Source of the DNA: Saccharina japonica
Lineage: Eukaryota > Sar > Phaeophyceae > Laminariales > Laminariaceae
Assembly: GCA_008828725.1 (NCBI GenBank)
Contig: MEHQ01000919.1
Location: 1-64,000, forward strand
DNA length: 64,000 nucleotides
Reading direction: 5' to 3'
Shown: positions 10,834 to 20,989 of the stretch, in pieces
Layout of the letters: each line of letters starts with the position of its first letter
Numbering within the stretch: position 1 is the stretch's first letter
Position numbers and translations under genes: made by a program
Notes under the pieces: model-generated
What the model was told of the DNA's origin: nothing
Databases searched by the model: none
The model's input: the letters and a program-made list of their open reading frames with translations, nothing else

Positions 10834-11903
10834 TATGGTCCGTCCGATCAAAATTTCACTCTACTGGCTACCCCCGTTCCTCGCCCAATTTTGAGAGTTG
10901 AAAGGTGAAACAAAGTTGGCGTAAACCGGGCGACCGAGGGGAACCCAAAACCGGTCTTAAAAAAAATAATTGGATGTCATTGTCGTTTTAAAAAACAAAA
11001 ATGTTCCGAATTTGCCCCGAAACGGCGAATAATTGCCCCGAAACGACAAATAATCAACCCGACGTGGGGTCCTAGCCCCACCACATGCTTATCACTTCGT
11101 AACCCTCTCTTTCTTGCAGCCAATGTATCATATACACCTGGTATATACCGTATCTAGATTAATAAAGTCTCAGTGGTGGGGACTTTCGACGCGTTAATGC
11201 GCTTGATAATCTCAATGGCCGCCTTGTGCGGGATCGTCCGGGCTTCCTTCGCAGCGGCGGAGGCGGCCTTCTCTTTGGCCTCGCGCTCCTCCGGGATTTG
11301 GTTCTGCTGCGCGTTTGGCAAACCGATTGGAATGCTGACCAGTGCTTCTTACAAAGGACCTCTTGCGGGGTTGGGCTCTGTTGTAGTTGTGGGTCGAGGT
11401 CGGGGTGATCCTGTCTTTGACACGCTATATCTCGTGCCACAGAATTTTAGTGGAGAAACGAAAAAATCGACCCTATGGATAAGTCCAATTTACATGAATC
11501 CGTTGAGTGTTTGGAGGTTTGTCGTATCAATATTGGTATTAAAACATTGCCAACTAAGGTTCAGAATCACGGTTTTTGGCTAATTTGTCCGCGAAAAAAA
11601 ATTGCAAAAAAAATAACGTGTGTCCGCGTATTCCTGTCGGCGAAACCTATCATTTTCCGGTATCTAAATCAAAAGAAGATTCCGCGTTCGACCACCTTAA
11701 ACATAAACCCGAATTTAGGAATGGGCGAGTTTCTTTACCCTACGAAATAAAATACTAAAACACGATTCGTAAAGTCAATCTGTCTTACACCGGGCGTTTC
11801 CGGGGTACTTTTCGTGAAGTCAGGGTATACGCCAGTCGTTCAGAACGATTGATACTACAGTAGTTCGTTGTCAGTCGAGTGGAAAATTAATCGGACGTTC
11901 TAT
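10834..11903 (-). mobile_element. TIR element family T2, copy 1
   Basis: The left end TATGGTCCGTCCGATCAAA pairs with a diverged right end near 11880-11903 (inverse TATAGAACGTCCGATTAA). The first ~240 bp match the inverse of 39490-39742 over their whole length, including repeated GCCCCGAAACG-type subterminal motifs. A coding remnant (11163-11345, minus) matches one in the other copy at the equivalent place and orientation. Both copies are 1.1-1.2 kb, probably internally deleted. TA-type flanks are suggested but not proven. Confidence 0.65.
11163..11345 (-). pseudogene. Coding remnant of TIR family T2
   Basis: Read on the minus strand without a start codon, this frame encodes a charged, alanine-rich helix (IPEEREAKEKAASAAAKEA, then KAAIEIIKRINASKVPTT). 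It aligns with 39240-39395 (TPEECGIKEKVALAASKQD, then NNAAIEMVTRFNESKFLPT). Conservation at protein level between two diverged copies suggests it was once translated. I do not recognise the family; it could be part of a transposase or a passenger protein. Confidence 0.5.
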
Positions 11904-12620
11904 ACGACTATTAATAAAACTGATGTACGTATGTACTGTTAGCGGTGTCAATGAAGCTTATTCCGCCGCAATATCATGTCTCGTCTTTTCGTATCGATCA
12001 AAACAACCATAGCAAAAACAAAACAAAAAAACGGAAATCGTATTTTCTTGAATATCTTGAATAAACACTACACACCGGCTGAACTTTGATCGCCGGTTAC
12101 TCCGGATGGTCGTGGAGTTTTCTCTCAATACTTCGCGGCCATGGCTGCAGGGTCGCCGTGGTTGTATTCGTTCATCACGTCAAAAAAATATTCAGAATTG
12201 AAAGAGAAATGGCCGAAAAGGACTATATTTTTCATATGTTCTTGCGCGGAATGATTTGCCTCCTTTACTTCAACACTCTGATAGCTTAATACATGCTTTA
12301 GGTTATAGGCTATCTATCAAAGCAAACCGCATCAAAATCGGCGTTGTTGCTGAGGAAAAACCCACGCTCAAAAAAGGCCACTTTACGAGTAGTGTGTTTT
12401 GGTTGTATATGTTATGCTTCTTTCACAAATATAAAAACAACCCTCAACTATTTTTTCGGGTCTCCACAGCAGTAATTGGTGTATCATATTATTCCCTACC
12501 ACTGTGTACCTAAAAATAAAGACCGTTTTCATATTTATATTCAGTCCAAAAGGTCGTTATATTTTCGGACAAATATGCATATTCGTACGATTGATTGTAC
12601 TATGAGAGAGGCAGTAGCCA
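11904..12620. other. No gene recognised
   Basis: AT-rich unique-looking sequence with short frames and no recognisable motif. Confidence 0.5.
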
Positions 12621-12621
12621 T

Positions 12622-12624
12622 CAT

Positions 12625-12657
<33 letters not shown>

Positions 12658-13080
12658 GCTGCTGCTGCTGCTGTGCTGCTGCTGCTGACACAGCAGCAGA
12701 TCCGGACAATGACTGCTGCAGCTGGTTGGTGCTAACTGCGCATCAGCGTCCGGGATCGGCTGCGGCTACGGTTTTAACTGCTCATCGGCGTCCGGGGTCG
12801 TCTACGGCTGCCTGCGGTTTTCAAGAGTTAAGTGAAGTGGTCAGAGTCCCGCGGGCGCAAGTAGCAGGCTTGGCTGCTACTGCAGCCAACCAAGCATTGT
12901 GCGCGCGATCGCCGCTGCGCATGGGCTGGGTCATCCTGCCGCTGCTGCCGCTGCTGCTGCTGCTGCTGCTTGCTGCTGCTGCTGCTGCTGCTTGTTTGCT
13001 GCTGCTGCTGCTTGCTGTTGCTTCTGCTTGCTGCTTGATGATACTGCTCAATGCTGCTACTCAATGCTGCTGCAGCAGTT
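12622..13080. repeat. CTG/GCT repeat tracts
   Basis: (GCT)n at 12623-12688 and 12941-13075, with interruptions. Two related 31-bp segments (GCGTCCGGGATCGGCTGCGG and GCGTCCGGGGTCGTCTACGG) lie at about 12744 and 12789. Apparent poly-L, poly-A or poly-C proteins come from the repeat. Confidence 0.75.
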
Positions 13081-13900
13081 GGTTTTGATCTGGCACGGAC
13101 GGTTGCTGCCGTAACGTGTGGGCAGTCATCGCCATGAGCGCTGGAGTTTCACGAGACAATCGGGCTTGGGCCCCGTCTATTGTGGGCTGTGGGTTGTGTC
13201 GTAGAGGGTGCTTACCCCAGGAGTTACTGTTCAAAGTGCAAGCAGCGTCACGAGCAGAGAGTACCTGGCAGGCAGCTCGAACTAGACTGCCCAACTTCAT
13301 CACGCACGTACGAGTGTACGAGTAGCGTGGAGCCGATTTTTTTTTGGTTTTTATGCCGTTCATCATGACGACGACATTTGACTGGCTTTGATTGGTATAT
13401 TTTCTAAAGGTCAAAAGTTTCATTTTTTATTTCAACTGGATCTCGTGACATAAAAAGAGCCAGTTTTGGCGTAAATACGTGTTCAATGGCCCCTCTAACT
13501 GTGCTGCTGTAATGTATACTGCTTTCACACTACTCTTGTAATGGGTGGGTGGCTCGGTTGGTGCGTGTGGCGATGGCTTGGTGCGAGCGTGGGTGGGGGG
13601 GTGGGTGTGGGTGATTCGGTTGGTTCGTAGATAACTGCGTTCGTGTCTGTTCGTGGTGGCCAGCCCTGTTTTTTTCGTATTTTTTTTTACTGCTACAAGG
13701 GCTCCGCGTGGATGCCGGCATATAGTGTGCCGATTTACCTGATCAGTGGATCGCGTTAATAGGGTCTAGATCGTGGCCCAGTTATTCTTTGGTATTTTTG
13801 TTTTTGTCCACAATATTATTAATACCGGCCCCGCCCTGACATAGTTCGCTGTCCCCTGGAACGGGGCGGATCCGCGATCCGCCGATAGGGAGGGGTTCGC
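13081..13900. other. No gene recognised
   Basis: Unique-looking sequence. A GGTGGG/GTGTGG-rich stretch lies at 13543-13625. No supportable frame. Confidence 0.5.
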
Positions 13901-13904
13901 AGTG

Positions 13905-14285
13905 TATTCAAAGGGCTTTCCCGCCTGGGGTCGCCCCTGCACTCAAATCAAGTAAAAATATCCACCCTAATTTGAAGACAAATAATCCACACTAATTTCA
14001 AGATATCTTGTTTCCTATGCCTTGCAGATCAGCGTATTCGGAGGGCTTTCCTGCGCGCGGTCTAACTACACTCAAATCAAGTAAAAATATCCACACTAAT
14101 TTGAAGACAAATAATCCACACTAATTTCAAGATATCTTGTTTCCTATGCCTTGCAGATCAGCGTATTCGGAGGGCTTTCCTGCGCGCGGTCTAACTACAC
14201 TCAAATCAAGTAAAAATATCCACCCTAATTTCAAGATGAAAATCCGCACCCCAATTTCAAGTTTTTTCCCACACTAAAATCGATA
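13905..14285. repeat. 129-bp direct tandem repeat, three copies
   Basis: ACTCAAATCAAGTAAAAATA occurs at 13941, 14070 and 14199, spaced exactly 129 bp. Copies 2 and 3 are nearly identical, including TTCAAGATATCTTGTTTCC and GGAGGGCTTTCCTGCGCGCG. The first copy is diverged at its 5' side and the third is truncated. Confidence 0.9.
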
Positions 14286-14754
14286 TTTTTCCAAGGGTCC
14301 AAAAAAGGTAGTAAAATGGATCTTCAGAACTTCGGTCAGAATCGAAAACGACCCAAAGCTGGGCGAGATAGGCGTTCTTGCACAAAATTCCAGATGAGAT
14401 GTTCCACAAAAAAAATGAGCACAAAATACCGCAAAAGGGCCACTGCTGTGTACGAACGTGCTAAACAAGGGCTCCGCATCGATGAAGGCATTTTGTTTTC
14501 CACTATCTCGGCCCCGCTCTGGCATGCTTCGGCGTACACCTAGTCCAGACCAATAGAGCTATCTTGCTTGTGGAGTGGTTGTACATTCCACATGATCACA
14601 ATCTATAGCCTTCGCTTAGCAAAGCCCAAAGAAAAAAAGAGCGATTTTTGCACTTGTATTATATAGGTTGAGTTGGCGTCGGTTGGCGACGACGCTGTAA
14701 AACACAGCGCTCATTGCGTGAGCTAGACAAGCAGGGTACATTCTTTGTTTTGAA

Positions 14755-14992
14755 CGGTCCCCTCGTCCATGTCGGTGCATGGATATTACCAACCCTAGTA
14801 CATGCCGGTGCATGGATAGTACCCTCGTTCATGCCGTTGCATGGATGATACCCTCGTCCATGCCGGTGCATGTATATTACCCTCGTCCATGCCGGTGCAT
14901 GGATAATACACTTGGCCGTGCCGGTCCGTTCCGGTGCACGGGTAGTACCCTCGTCTGTGCCGGTGCATGGATAGTACCCAAAATTGTTTCTA
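14755..14992. repeat. ~31-bp minisatellite, about seven units
   Basis: Units of the form CCTCGTCCATGCCGGTGCAT + GGATAGTAC are repeated with substitutions. The unit contains ATGCCGGTGCAT, a near-palindrome. There are no separate spacers, so this is not a CRISPR array. Confidence 0.85.
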
Positions 14993-15004
14993 CCTAGTGC
15001 CATC

Positions 15005-15230
15005 GCCGCCTTGCGTTCTTGTCCGGTTCCGCGCCGTCCCGTCCCGTCCCAATTTGTCTGTGTCCGACCAGCCGCGCCGGCGTTCCGTTCCGTTCCGCGC
15101 CGCCCCGCAGCGTCGTTTTTTGTTTCCGCGTCATCCCGAAGCGTTTGTTTTCGCGCCGTCCCGCAGCGTTGTTTTTCCGCGCCATTCCGCCGCGTGTATT
15201 ATGTTCCGGTTCCGCGTTCCCTCTCGCTGC
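15005..15230. repeat. TTCCGCGCCGTCCCG-type degenerate minisatellite
   Basis: A run of short GC-rich units (TTCCGCGCCGCCCCGCAGCG, TTCGCGCCGTCCCGCAGCG, TTCCGCGCCATTCCGCCGCG) separated by T-rich bits. It lies directly upstream of the YR pseudogene. Confidence 0.7.
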
Positions 15231-15294
15231 AAATGTGTTCTGTCCCGGTCCGCGTCTTCAGGGCGTCTGGAGGTGCTAGGGCCAGTGGGCGTCG

Positions 15295-16180
15295 CGTCAT
15301 GGTCAGGAATGCTGGCAGCCAGCTCATCCGCGAGTCGGTTGCGCCTTCGTCTCACCGAGTTTATACGGCAGCTTCCGACATGGTCTTATTCCGGTAGTCG
15401 ATAGGGAATGTTGTGTAATTTGACGCAATAGCCTCCGACACGGATAAGATCCAGGCGTTGGTCGAGTTTGTTTCGTGGGTCTGTCGGAAGGAAATCAAGC
15501 CAGTACTATCGTGGGTAGCTGTCAGGCGTGTTACACTACCACTGCGTCAATTTCCAAATATAGAAGAGTACGTCGTCGCCGCTTGTTAAACGCGCGCGGG
15601 AGGGGGATGCGCGGTCGCACGTTGTTGCAGGAACCCCATCAATACATTGTCATCCTACTTGGTGGAGCACATGGTGGGGAGGATGTGATCTGTTGAGTTG
15701 CACCAGGCCACCAGTATCGAAATTCGTTTCGAGCCCATGCAGGCAACCAGACCCAACAGGGGTCGGTTATCGTGCGCACAACGCGACAACGCCTGGGGGG
15801 CGCGTTCCGGGGTAGGAGCAGGCGGCGGCCCCGTCGCCCTCACGGTGGCGTTGCTGTCGGACGCTCCTCTGTCGTCGTATCCGTACGGGAACGAGGTTAG
15901 AGTGTGAAGGTACATAGAAGCCCTCGAGGCACAGGTGGTAACGAAGGCAGGAGTTGATCCCAGCGAAGTCTCTCAACACTCGTCGCGTATCGGTGCAGCC
16001 ACTACGCTGGCGGCCGGGGGGGAGGTACCGCAGAGGGTGTTCCAGATATCAGGAAGATGGAAGTTCTCAGAGTCTTCCAAGGTACATACCCGCAACAACT
16101 CGGAGGATGCGGGCTAGTACCTTGTAATATAGGAAATACTGAGAACTTAGGGCAGAGGCAGCCAGGTCAGGGTACCGTAT
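15295..16180 (+). pseudogene. Tyrosine recombinase, frameshifted pseudogene
   Basis: The core-binding part reads LIRESVAPSSHRVYTAA at about 15325-15375, then a stop and frameshift into ALVEFVSWVCRKE (about 15450-15490). The middle corresponds to the region GSVIVRT...GARSGVGAGGGPVAL (about 15750-15840). The C-terminal catalytic box is HSSR (about 15977) followed by IGAATTLAAGGEVPQRV and SGRWK, and ends in KVHTRNN, where the nucleophile tyrosine position carries His. The related copy at 53 kb has GYTRNN. YRs of this type cut and rejoin DNA when an element integrates. Several frame breaks and the lost Tyr mean this copy is dead. Confidence 0.7.
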
Positions 16181-16216
16181 GGAGCCAAACACCGTAGTAT
16201 CGACGCGACCTCGAAG

Positions 16217-16411
16217 TTGGGGTATGCCAATGGTTTTCTACCATTGGGGTCTCGGTCGTCCGAGACTCCGTATGTTAGGGCCCCGGCCAGTCGGCTGGGG
16301 GGGGGGACTCCCGGGTACTGGCAGTACGATCGGGGACGAGAAGCAGCGGCCGGTGCCGCGGCTCTCGCACCACGCCAGTGGAGCCCTCCCCCCTGACGTC
16401 GCAGAAAAAAT
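16217..16411 (+). repeat. D2 terminal repeat B1, with two hairpins
   Basis: Begins with two small hairpins: CAATGG...CCATTG, then GTCTCGG TCGT CCGAGAC. A GGGCCCCGGCCAGTCGGCTG segment follows, then ...CTCGCACCACGCCAGTGGAG and GACGTCGCAG. It is nearly identical to 16712-16907. Confidence 0.8.
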
Positions 16412-16445
16412 AGTAACATGACAACTCGAAGGAAACACAACAAAG

Positions 16446-16700
16446 CATAATATTTCTACGTAACGTACAGAAATAAAGAAATATGAGTTTTGTTGTCAAC
16501 CAACCGAATTAAGTTTTGGTAGTCATGGGCTCTGCCGACGTAAGTAGAGTTGTGGCGAGAGGCAAGGAGGACGGAAAAGGTGTCCACTCTCCTGGAGTGC
16601 TTCGTACTTGATGTGCATAGCTGCGTGAATATAGCAGAGGCACGCGAGCCAACGGCACGACACTGCCCGCTGCGATTGACTGGTAGCGATTCCGGGCTCA
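16446..16700 (+). repeat. D2 terminal repeat A2
   Basis: Starts CATAATATTTCTACGT and includes CCGAATTAAGTTTTGGTAGT and CATGGGCTCTGCCGACGTAA. It matches the inverse of 17652-17911 over its length with scattered differences. Confidence 0.75.
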
Positions 16701-16711
16701 CTAGCAGCATG

Positions 16712-16907
16712 GGGTATGTCAATGGTTTTTTATCATTGGGGGTCTCGGTCGTCCGAGACTCCGTATGTTAGGGCCCCGGCCAGTCGGCTGAGGGGGGGGG
16801 CTCCCGGGTACTGGTAGTACGATAGGGGACGAGAAGCAGCGGCCGGTGCCGCGGCTCTCGCACCACGCCAGTGGAGCCCCCCCCCTGACGTCGCAGAGAA
16901 AAGTAAT
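16712..16907 (+). repeat. D2 terminal repeat B2
   Basis: Second copy of 16217-16411 in the same orientation, differing by a few bases and G-run lengths. The match ends near GACGTCGCAG, which probably marks the 3' end of the element. Confidence 0.8.
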
Positions 16908-17559
16908 ATACAGCAGTACATAGTCCCGTTTTTTATATTCATATATACAACAAGGGACCCCCAGATAAAAGAAAACCCAGGGAGTGCGTCGCCATGGTTA
17001 CTATGATACATTCAAAGTAAAGGATATACGTACTATGTAGTTCGATGACTCCCCTGGATGCTACCACAGGGTCAACAGGATGATACTACAAGAGTGACGT
17101 CGACCCATTGGTAAACGAGGTACGACTGTCAAGGCAGAATTATTTGCCGTGCTGTGATATGTAGCCTGTGACATTCCGAACGTGTTATATATAGATCACG
17201 CTGTATATACAGCAGTGTATATACCATATATATATGATAATGCATGATATACTATTAACACTTCGTGTGTACCTGTACGTGTACTGCTGTTATAATAAAT
17301 GTACTTATACGTGCTGCTTGCTAGAAGGCTCAACACAAACGCCTGTCTGTACTCGTACATGTCGCATCACAAGCAAATATGTACGAGTAACAGGCATGGT
17401 CGACCTGGAACTCGCGCATCGGCGCGCCAAGAAATCAGTGATGAGTTCGAACTCTATAGTTTTGGCATATATATAGCAATCACACCTGAACTCTATGAGT
17501 TACAGCAGGGGGCATATCTCCCCACAAATACCCGCGAGGCGTCGATAATCTTCGTCTGA

Positions 17560-17911
17560 TGTCCCATGAAACAGCCATCCTTCCGAATCAATGCCGCGAG
17601 CACGCCCATCCGTAGTTATAGAGAAACCACAACAGTAGGCCTAGGCTAGGCCTATCAGTCGGCAGCGGGTAGTGTCGTGCCGTTGGCTCGTGTGCCTCTG
17701 CTCTATTCACGCAGCTGTGCACATCAAGCACGAGGCACTCGAGGAGAGTGAACACCTCTTCCGTCCGCCTTGCCTCTCACCTAAACACTACTTACGTCGG
17801 TAAAACCCATACGTCGGCAGAGCCCATGACTACCAAAACTTAATTCGGTTGGTTCACCACAAAACTCACATTTATTTCTTTGTGTACTGCACGTAGAAAT
17901 ATTATGCTTAA
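17560..17911 (-). mobile_element. 5' fragment of a second D2 element (A1 repeat)
   Basis: Reading down from 17911 on the minus strand, the first ~260 bp match the A2 repeat at 16446-16700, so this is an A1-type 5' end. About 80 bp further an ATG (around 17568) begins a short frame ending after some 23 codons. The fragment abuts a gypsy integrase reading frame at 17912, which suggests it inserted there. The rest of the element is not visible. Confidence 0.5.
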
Positions 17912-18035
17912 TTACCTTGTGGACGGTATGGTGTGGCACTTTTCTGGTGACCAAGAACTGTTTGCAACTCTCGGGCAATTTGGTTTTCGAACTCTGTACC
18001 TTGGTCAGAATCTAACATTTTTAGGACACCTAATA
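17912..18035 (-). pseudogene. Gypsy integrase core fragment
   Basis: The minus frame reads DSDQGTEFENQIARELQ, then TPYRPQGN, where it stops at the D2 element end. SDQGTEF carries the second catalytic Asp of the DDE integrase core, and YRPQGN is the usual conserved stretch before the catalytic Glu, which is missing here. This is a truncated exon-like piece of pol. Confidence 0.75.
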
Positions 18036-18224
18036 TTGAAAATAGTTATAGCGCGCAGAGGCGTTGCTCTGCACGCGGGTCCCAGTGACACTTTGCCACC
18101 ATTGATATCGCAATCGTTTGATGCGGTGCTACAGCAGTACAAGTACGTACTATCAATGCTATTTATTGTGTAGTTCGAGTACCCTGCATAATATATTATT
18201 ACGTCTCCGTACTTTCCACGACCA

Positions 18225-19140
18225 ACGGCCACAGCGTGAACGGTCTGAAGCCCCGACCCACTCCCCGCCGCCCCGCCTGTCTGTGAAGTTTGGCGATAAC
18301 ATAGCACTCATATCTTGCTCATATATGACATTCGATCCGCAATCATCGTAGTATGAACTCTCTATATGTACTGCTGCTGAATGATGCTGCTACAACGTAC
18401 TGCACTACTGTGTGCCAGTGGGTCTACCCCCTTAATCCTGCTGCAATGATTAGTAGTCGAAGAACAAGAACTACTGTTGTGCCTGTCTGCACTGTGCTAA
18501 ATCAGTTTGATGCTGCTGCTTCTATCGCATCGATATAATCCATATATATATAGTAGAGAGAGGCAATCCTTGACTTGCACACGGGGTTTGTCGGCTGGGC
18601 GCGGAGCGGGACGGGGCGCTGCCCCGACCCGCTCCCCGCCGCAAAGCCTGTGATGTGTGGCGATAATAATACTCTTCTTGGGCTTGTATGGCTGACGAAT
18701 AATACGTACTGCATTCAATTCGCCGTCAATCGAATCAATCGTAAATATCCCGTGTGTGTACGTACGAGTACAAGTACGTACAGCAGGTCAAGATGTCAAG
18801 GGTGTCATGTCGAGCGGCGTAACTTGTTGTGCCGTTTCATTTGTCGTTACATTTCGCACGAACATCATGGATCATGGACCATGGATCATGGATCATCAAA
18901 TCGTGGATCGACTCGGACTCTCTCCCAAGGCATGGGCCATGGGCCATAGGGATCACGACGATTGATTGTGTGCTTCGCATCACACAAACGAACGACCGTC
19001 TTACCCACTCCTCTTCCTGACAATTCCTTTTAAACAATATTCCACGGACGCGCATACACAGGGTTGCCAGCTGGGCGGGGCACGGGGATCCGGGCTGCGC
19101 CCCGACCCGCTCCCCGCCGCCTCGACTGTGAAGTAATATG
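18225..19140 (+). repeat. Three copies of a GC-rich dispersed repeat (G1)
   Basis: Shared core GCCCCGACCCGCTCCCCGCC with flanks. Copies at about 18240-18295 (partial), 18557-18668 (longest, starting GAGAGGCAATCCTTGACTTG) and 19060-19135. The inverse of the longest copy is found at 40655-40750, with a partial at 41035-41150. The core forms a GGGGCGCTGCCCC hairpin in the 18.6-kb copy. Possibly a small non-autonomous element; its type is unknown. Confidence 0.65.
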
Positions 19141-19339
19141 CATTGTTGTAGCTTGTACGTAGCTATGCCTGGTATTCATCATGTACATACAGCAGCTTTT
19201 GTACTGCTGCCTGGCGTTAATTAGCAGCGTCCTGCATGTATGTGCGCGCTCGTCAGGTGCTAGCGCACAACGCAGCGTAAATCAGCGTCCTCAACCATAT
19301 CGTCGGGTGCTAGCGCGCAACGCAGCGTATATCACCTCG

Positions 19340-19395
19340 GCTCAGCAGCAGCAGCAGCAGAAGCACAGCAGCACGCTGCTGCAGCAGTCCTCCAC
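19340..19395. repeat. CAG tract
   Basis: CAGCAGCAGCAGCAGAAGCACAGCAGCACGCTGCTGCAGCAG-type sequence, CAG on one side and CTG on the other, able to fold. Two GGTGCTAGCGC AACGCAGCGTA-type segments precede it at about 19256 and 19306. Confidence 0.7.
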
Positions 19396-19854
19396 GTTAT
19401 CGTCAGGTGGCTGCGCCGTCGCTTTGCAAAGCAGCACTTCCCATGTAATGCTGCAGTACGAGTACGTTCGAGACAAGCATCAATTCGACCCAGAGCTGAT
19501 ATTATCTTGCCAGGTTAACTATCGAATTTGTATAACTTTATCTAGCCAAATGTCACAGAGTCATTTTTTTATGCCAGGTGTAAGATGAAGTAGAGGGATT
19601 GATGGGCTACAGAGCCAAACCGTGTTTGGAGTTGAACTAAGTAGGGGAGGGGATTACTAAAAAAATATGGAACTAGACATCGAAACAGAGTTAATAGGCA
19701 GAGGATTTGGGAAATTAAAGAATTTCCGCGACAGAGCCCAGTAACTAAAGTCACTGGGAATATTCGGTCCACAAAAACACGTGCATGGTGGTTGCTGCTT
19801 TATTGCGAATTGGTGAAAAAAAAACAAAGCGCGTCAAGTCGTCAATGATTGACA

Positions 19855-20285
19855 TAATTTATAATCCTGGGAGATAGTTTTGTATTCGACAAGATCGATG
19901 GCTGCTTGTTGGAACGACCGATCTACTGGTATATCACCATTCGGTAACGGTGGTCGGAGGTGGGGAGTTTTACGACGTCAGGCTTCAAAAGTGGTGAGAT
20001 GGGACTGGATGCCTCCTTGCATAGTGGGCCACCAATAACGGTCGCGAACTCGATCGAACGTGGATTTGAAAGCAAAATAAATGTCCGCCAGACGCGGGTA
20101 GGTCGCGACACGCGGTTATCACAAGTAAGCATAGTGTTTTCGGGAGTACGAACTGGTCTCTGAAAGAGCTACCTTTGCGTAAGTGACCTGGCAGGCATGA
20201 CCTGTACAAAACGCCATCAATTACTAGAAATAGGTTACTCGCGGAATGAATCGTTTCTCTCCGCTGAAAGGGAGCATGTTTAAGT
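19855..20285 (-). pseudogene. Gypsy integrase, zinc-binding and N-terminal core region
   Basis: From 20280 downward the frame reads LVIDGVLYRSCLPGHLRKGS, then LPASGGHLF. After a one-base shift it reads FAFKSTFDRVRDRYWWPTMQ and ends at EA*. A further shift gives SFQQAAIDLVEYKTIS (about 19900). ASGGH and RYWWPTM are hallmarks of the integrase H2C2 domain, and the D of IDLVEYKT is the first catalytic Asp. One zinc-binding Cys position reads Phe (HLTTF). The gene is broken by at least two frameshifts and one stop. Confidence 0.75.
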
Positions 20286-20464
20286 TTCGCATGCCAATCA
20301 AAACACTGTTTTAATTCAAACTTGTGATTCTCAACTAATTTCTCTCAAACGATGTCTCTAGATCCAGCCGAGACATCACGCTGTTATTCAACAAAATATG
20401 GTCGGGACGTAATGACGATATTATAAGGGTTTCGACTGCGCGATGGATATCACCCAATTGCAAA

Positions 20465-20755
20465 TCAAAGCCGATGAACCCTTTTACTTTCAACAATGAT
20501 CCATTCGCTGCTTTCAGTGTGATCGGGATGAATAGGTTTATTTTTCAGGACAGGGTGGCGTTCAAAAAAGGGATGAAACATCGCTTGCAGTATCGATAGT
20601 GACACGAGGAACATCATATCCTTCAACACGTCCAAACATATGAACGCGGTAATATGAGAAGGCAAGTGCGAGCGGGAATCGCGAACGACAAACAATACAA
20701 CTATTTATCATTAGTAGACACACTGTTCGGACCTGAGTCGGAACAGTCATCGACA
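20465..20755 (-). pseudogene. Retroviral-type aspartic protease fragment
   Basis: The minus frame gives RVHMFGRVEGYDVPRV, then TIDTASDVSSLF. This resembles the active-site strand of retropepsins, with DTA in place of the usual DTG/DSG. It lies between the gag-like and integrase parts in the expected order. The following residues (ERHPVLKNKPIHPDHTESSE) continue in another frame. Called from a single motif plus position. Confidence 0.5.
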
Positions 20756-20989
20756 TGCATCGCTACGGATGCGGGACAAACGGGCTCAAAAACAGAACAA
20801 CAGTCATCCATATCCATTACGGATGCGGTACAAACATAAAACATAAACATGAGCTTGCCCCTTGCGTACTTGCTTTTGTTTACGAGTACTGGCACTTGCT
20901 TATAGTGTACTTGTACTGGTACTTGCTTGAAACGTACCACACATTTTATGGGACACACGTCAACCAATGATCATCGAGGGAAACAATCA

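Larger units (their letters stand above)
15290..16907 (+). mobile_element. YR retroelement-like relic (family D2) with B1-A2-B2 3' end
   Basis: A degenerate tyrosine recombinase (15295-16180) is followed by a 195-bp segment (16217-16411), a 255-bp segment (16446-16700) and a second copy of the first segment (16712-16907). The 255-bp segment recurs inverted at 17652-17911. The order B1-A2-B2 is that of the split direct repeats of PAT/Ngaro-type DIRS-order retrotransposons. No RT is visible here, so the 5' part is missing. A Crypton-like (YR-only) element is the alternative. Confidence 0.55.

Noticed and set aside
12622..13080. Poly-Leu/poly-Ala/poly-Cys proteins from CTG tracts
   Set aside because: All three frames and both strands are open because of the trinucleotide repeat. 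There are no flanking conserved residues.
14755..14992. Regular ~31-bp repeats as a CRISPR array
   Set aside because: The units are contiguous and degenerate with no unique spacers, no cas genes are nearby, and the DNA is eukaryotic in character. It is a minisatellite.
16446..17911. A 1.47-kb DNA transposon with 255-bp TIRs
   Set aside because: The left arm is embedded between two copies of a YR-element repeat, and no matching target duplication was seen. Two opposite split-repeat elements explain it better.
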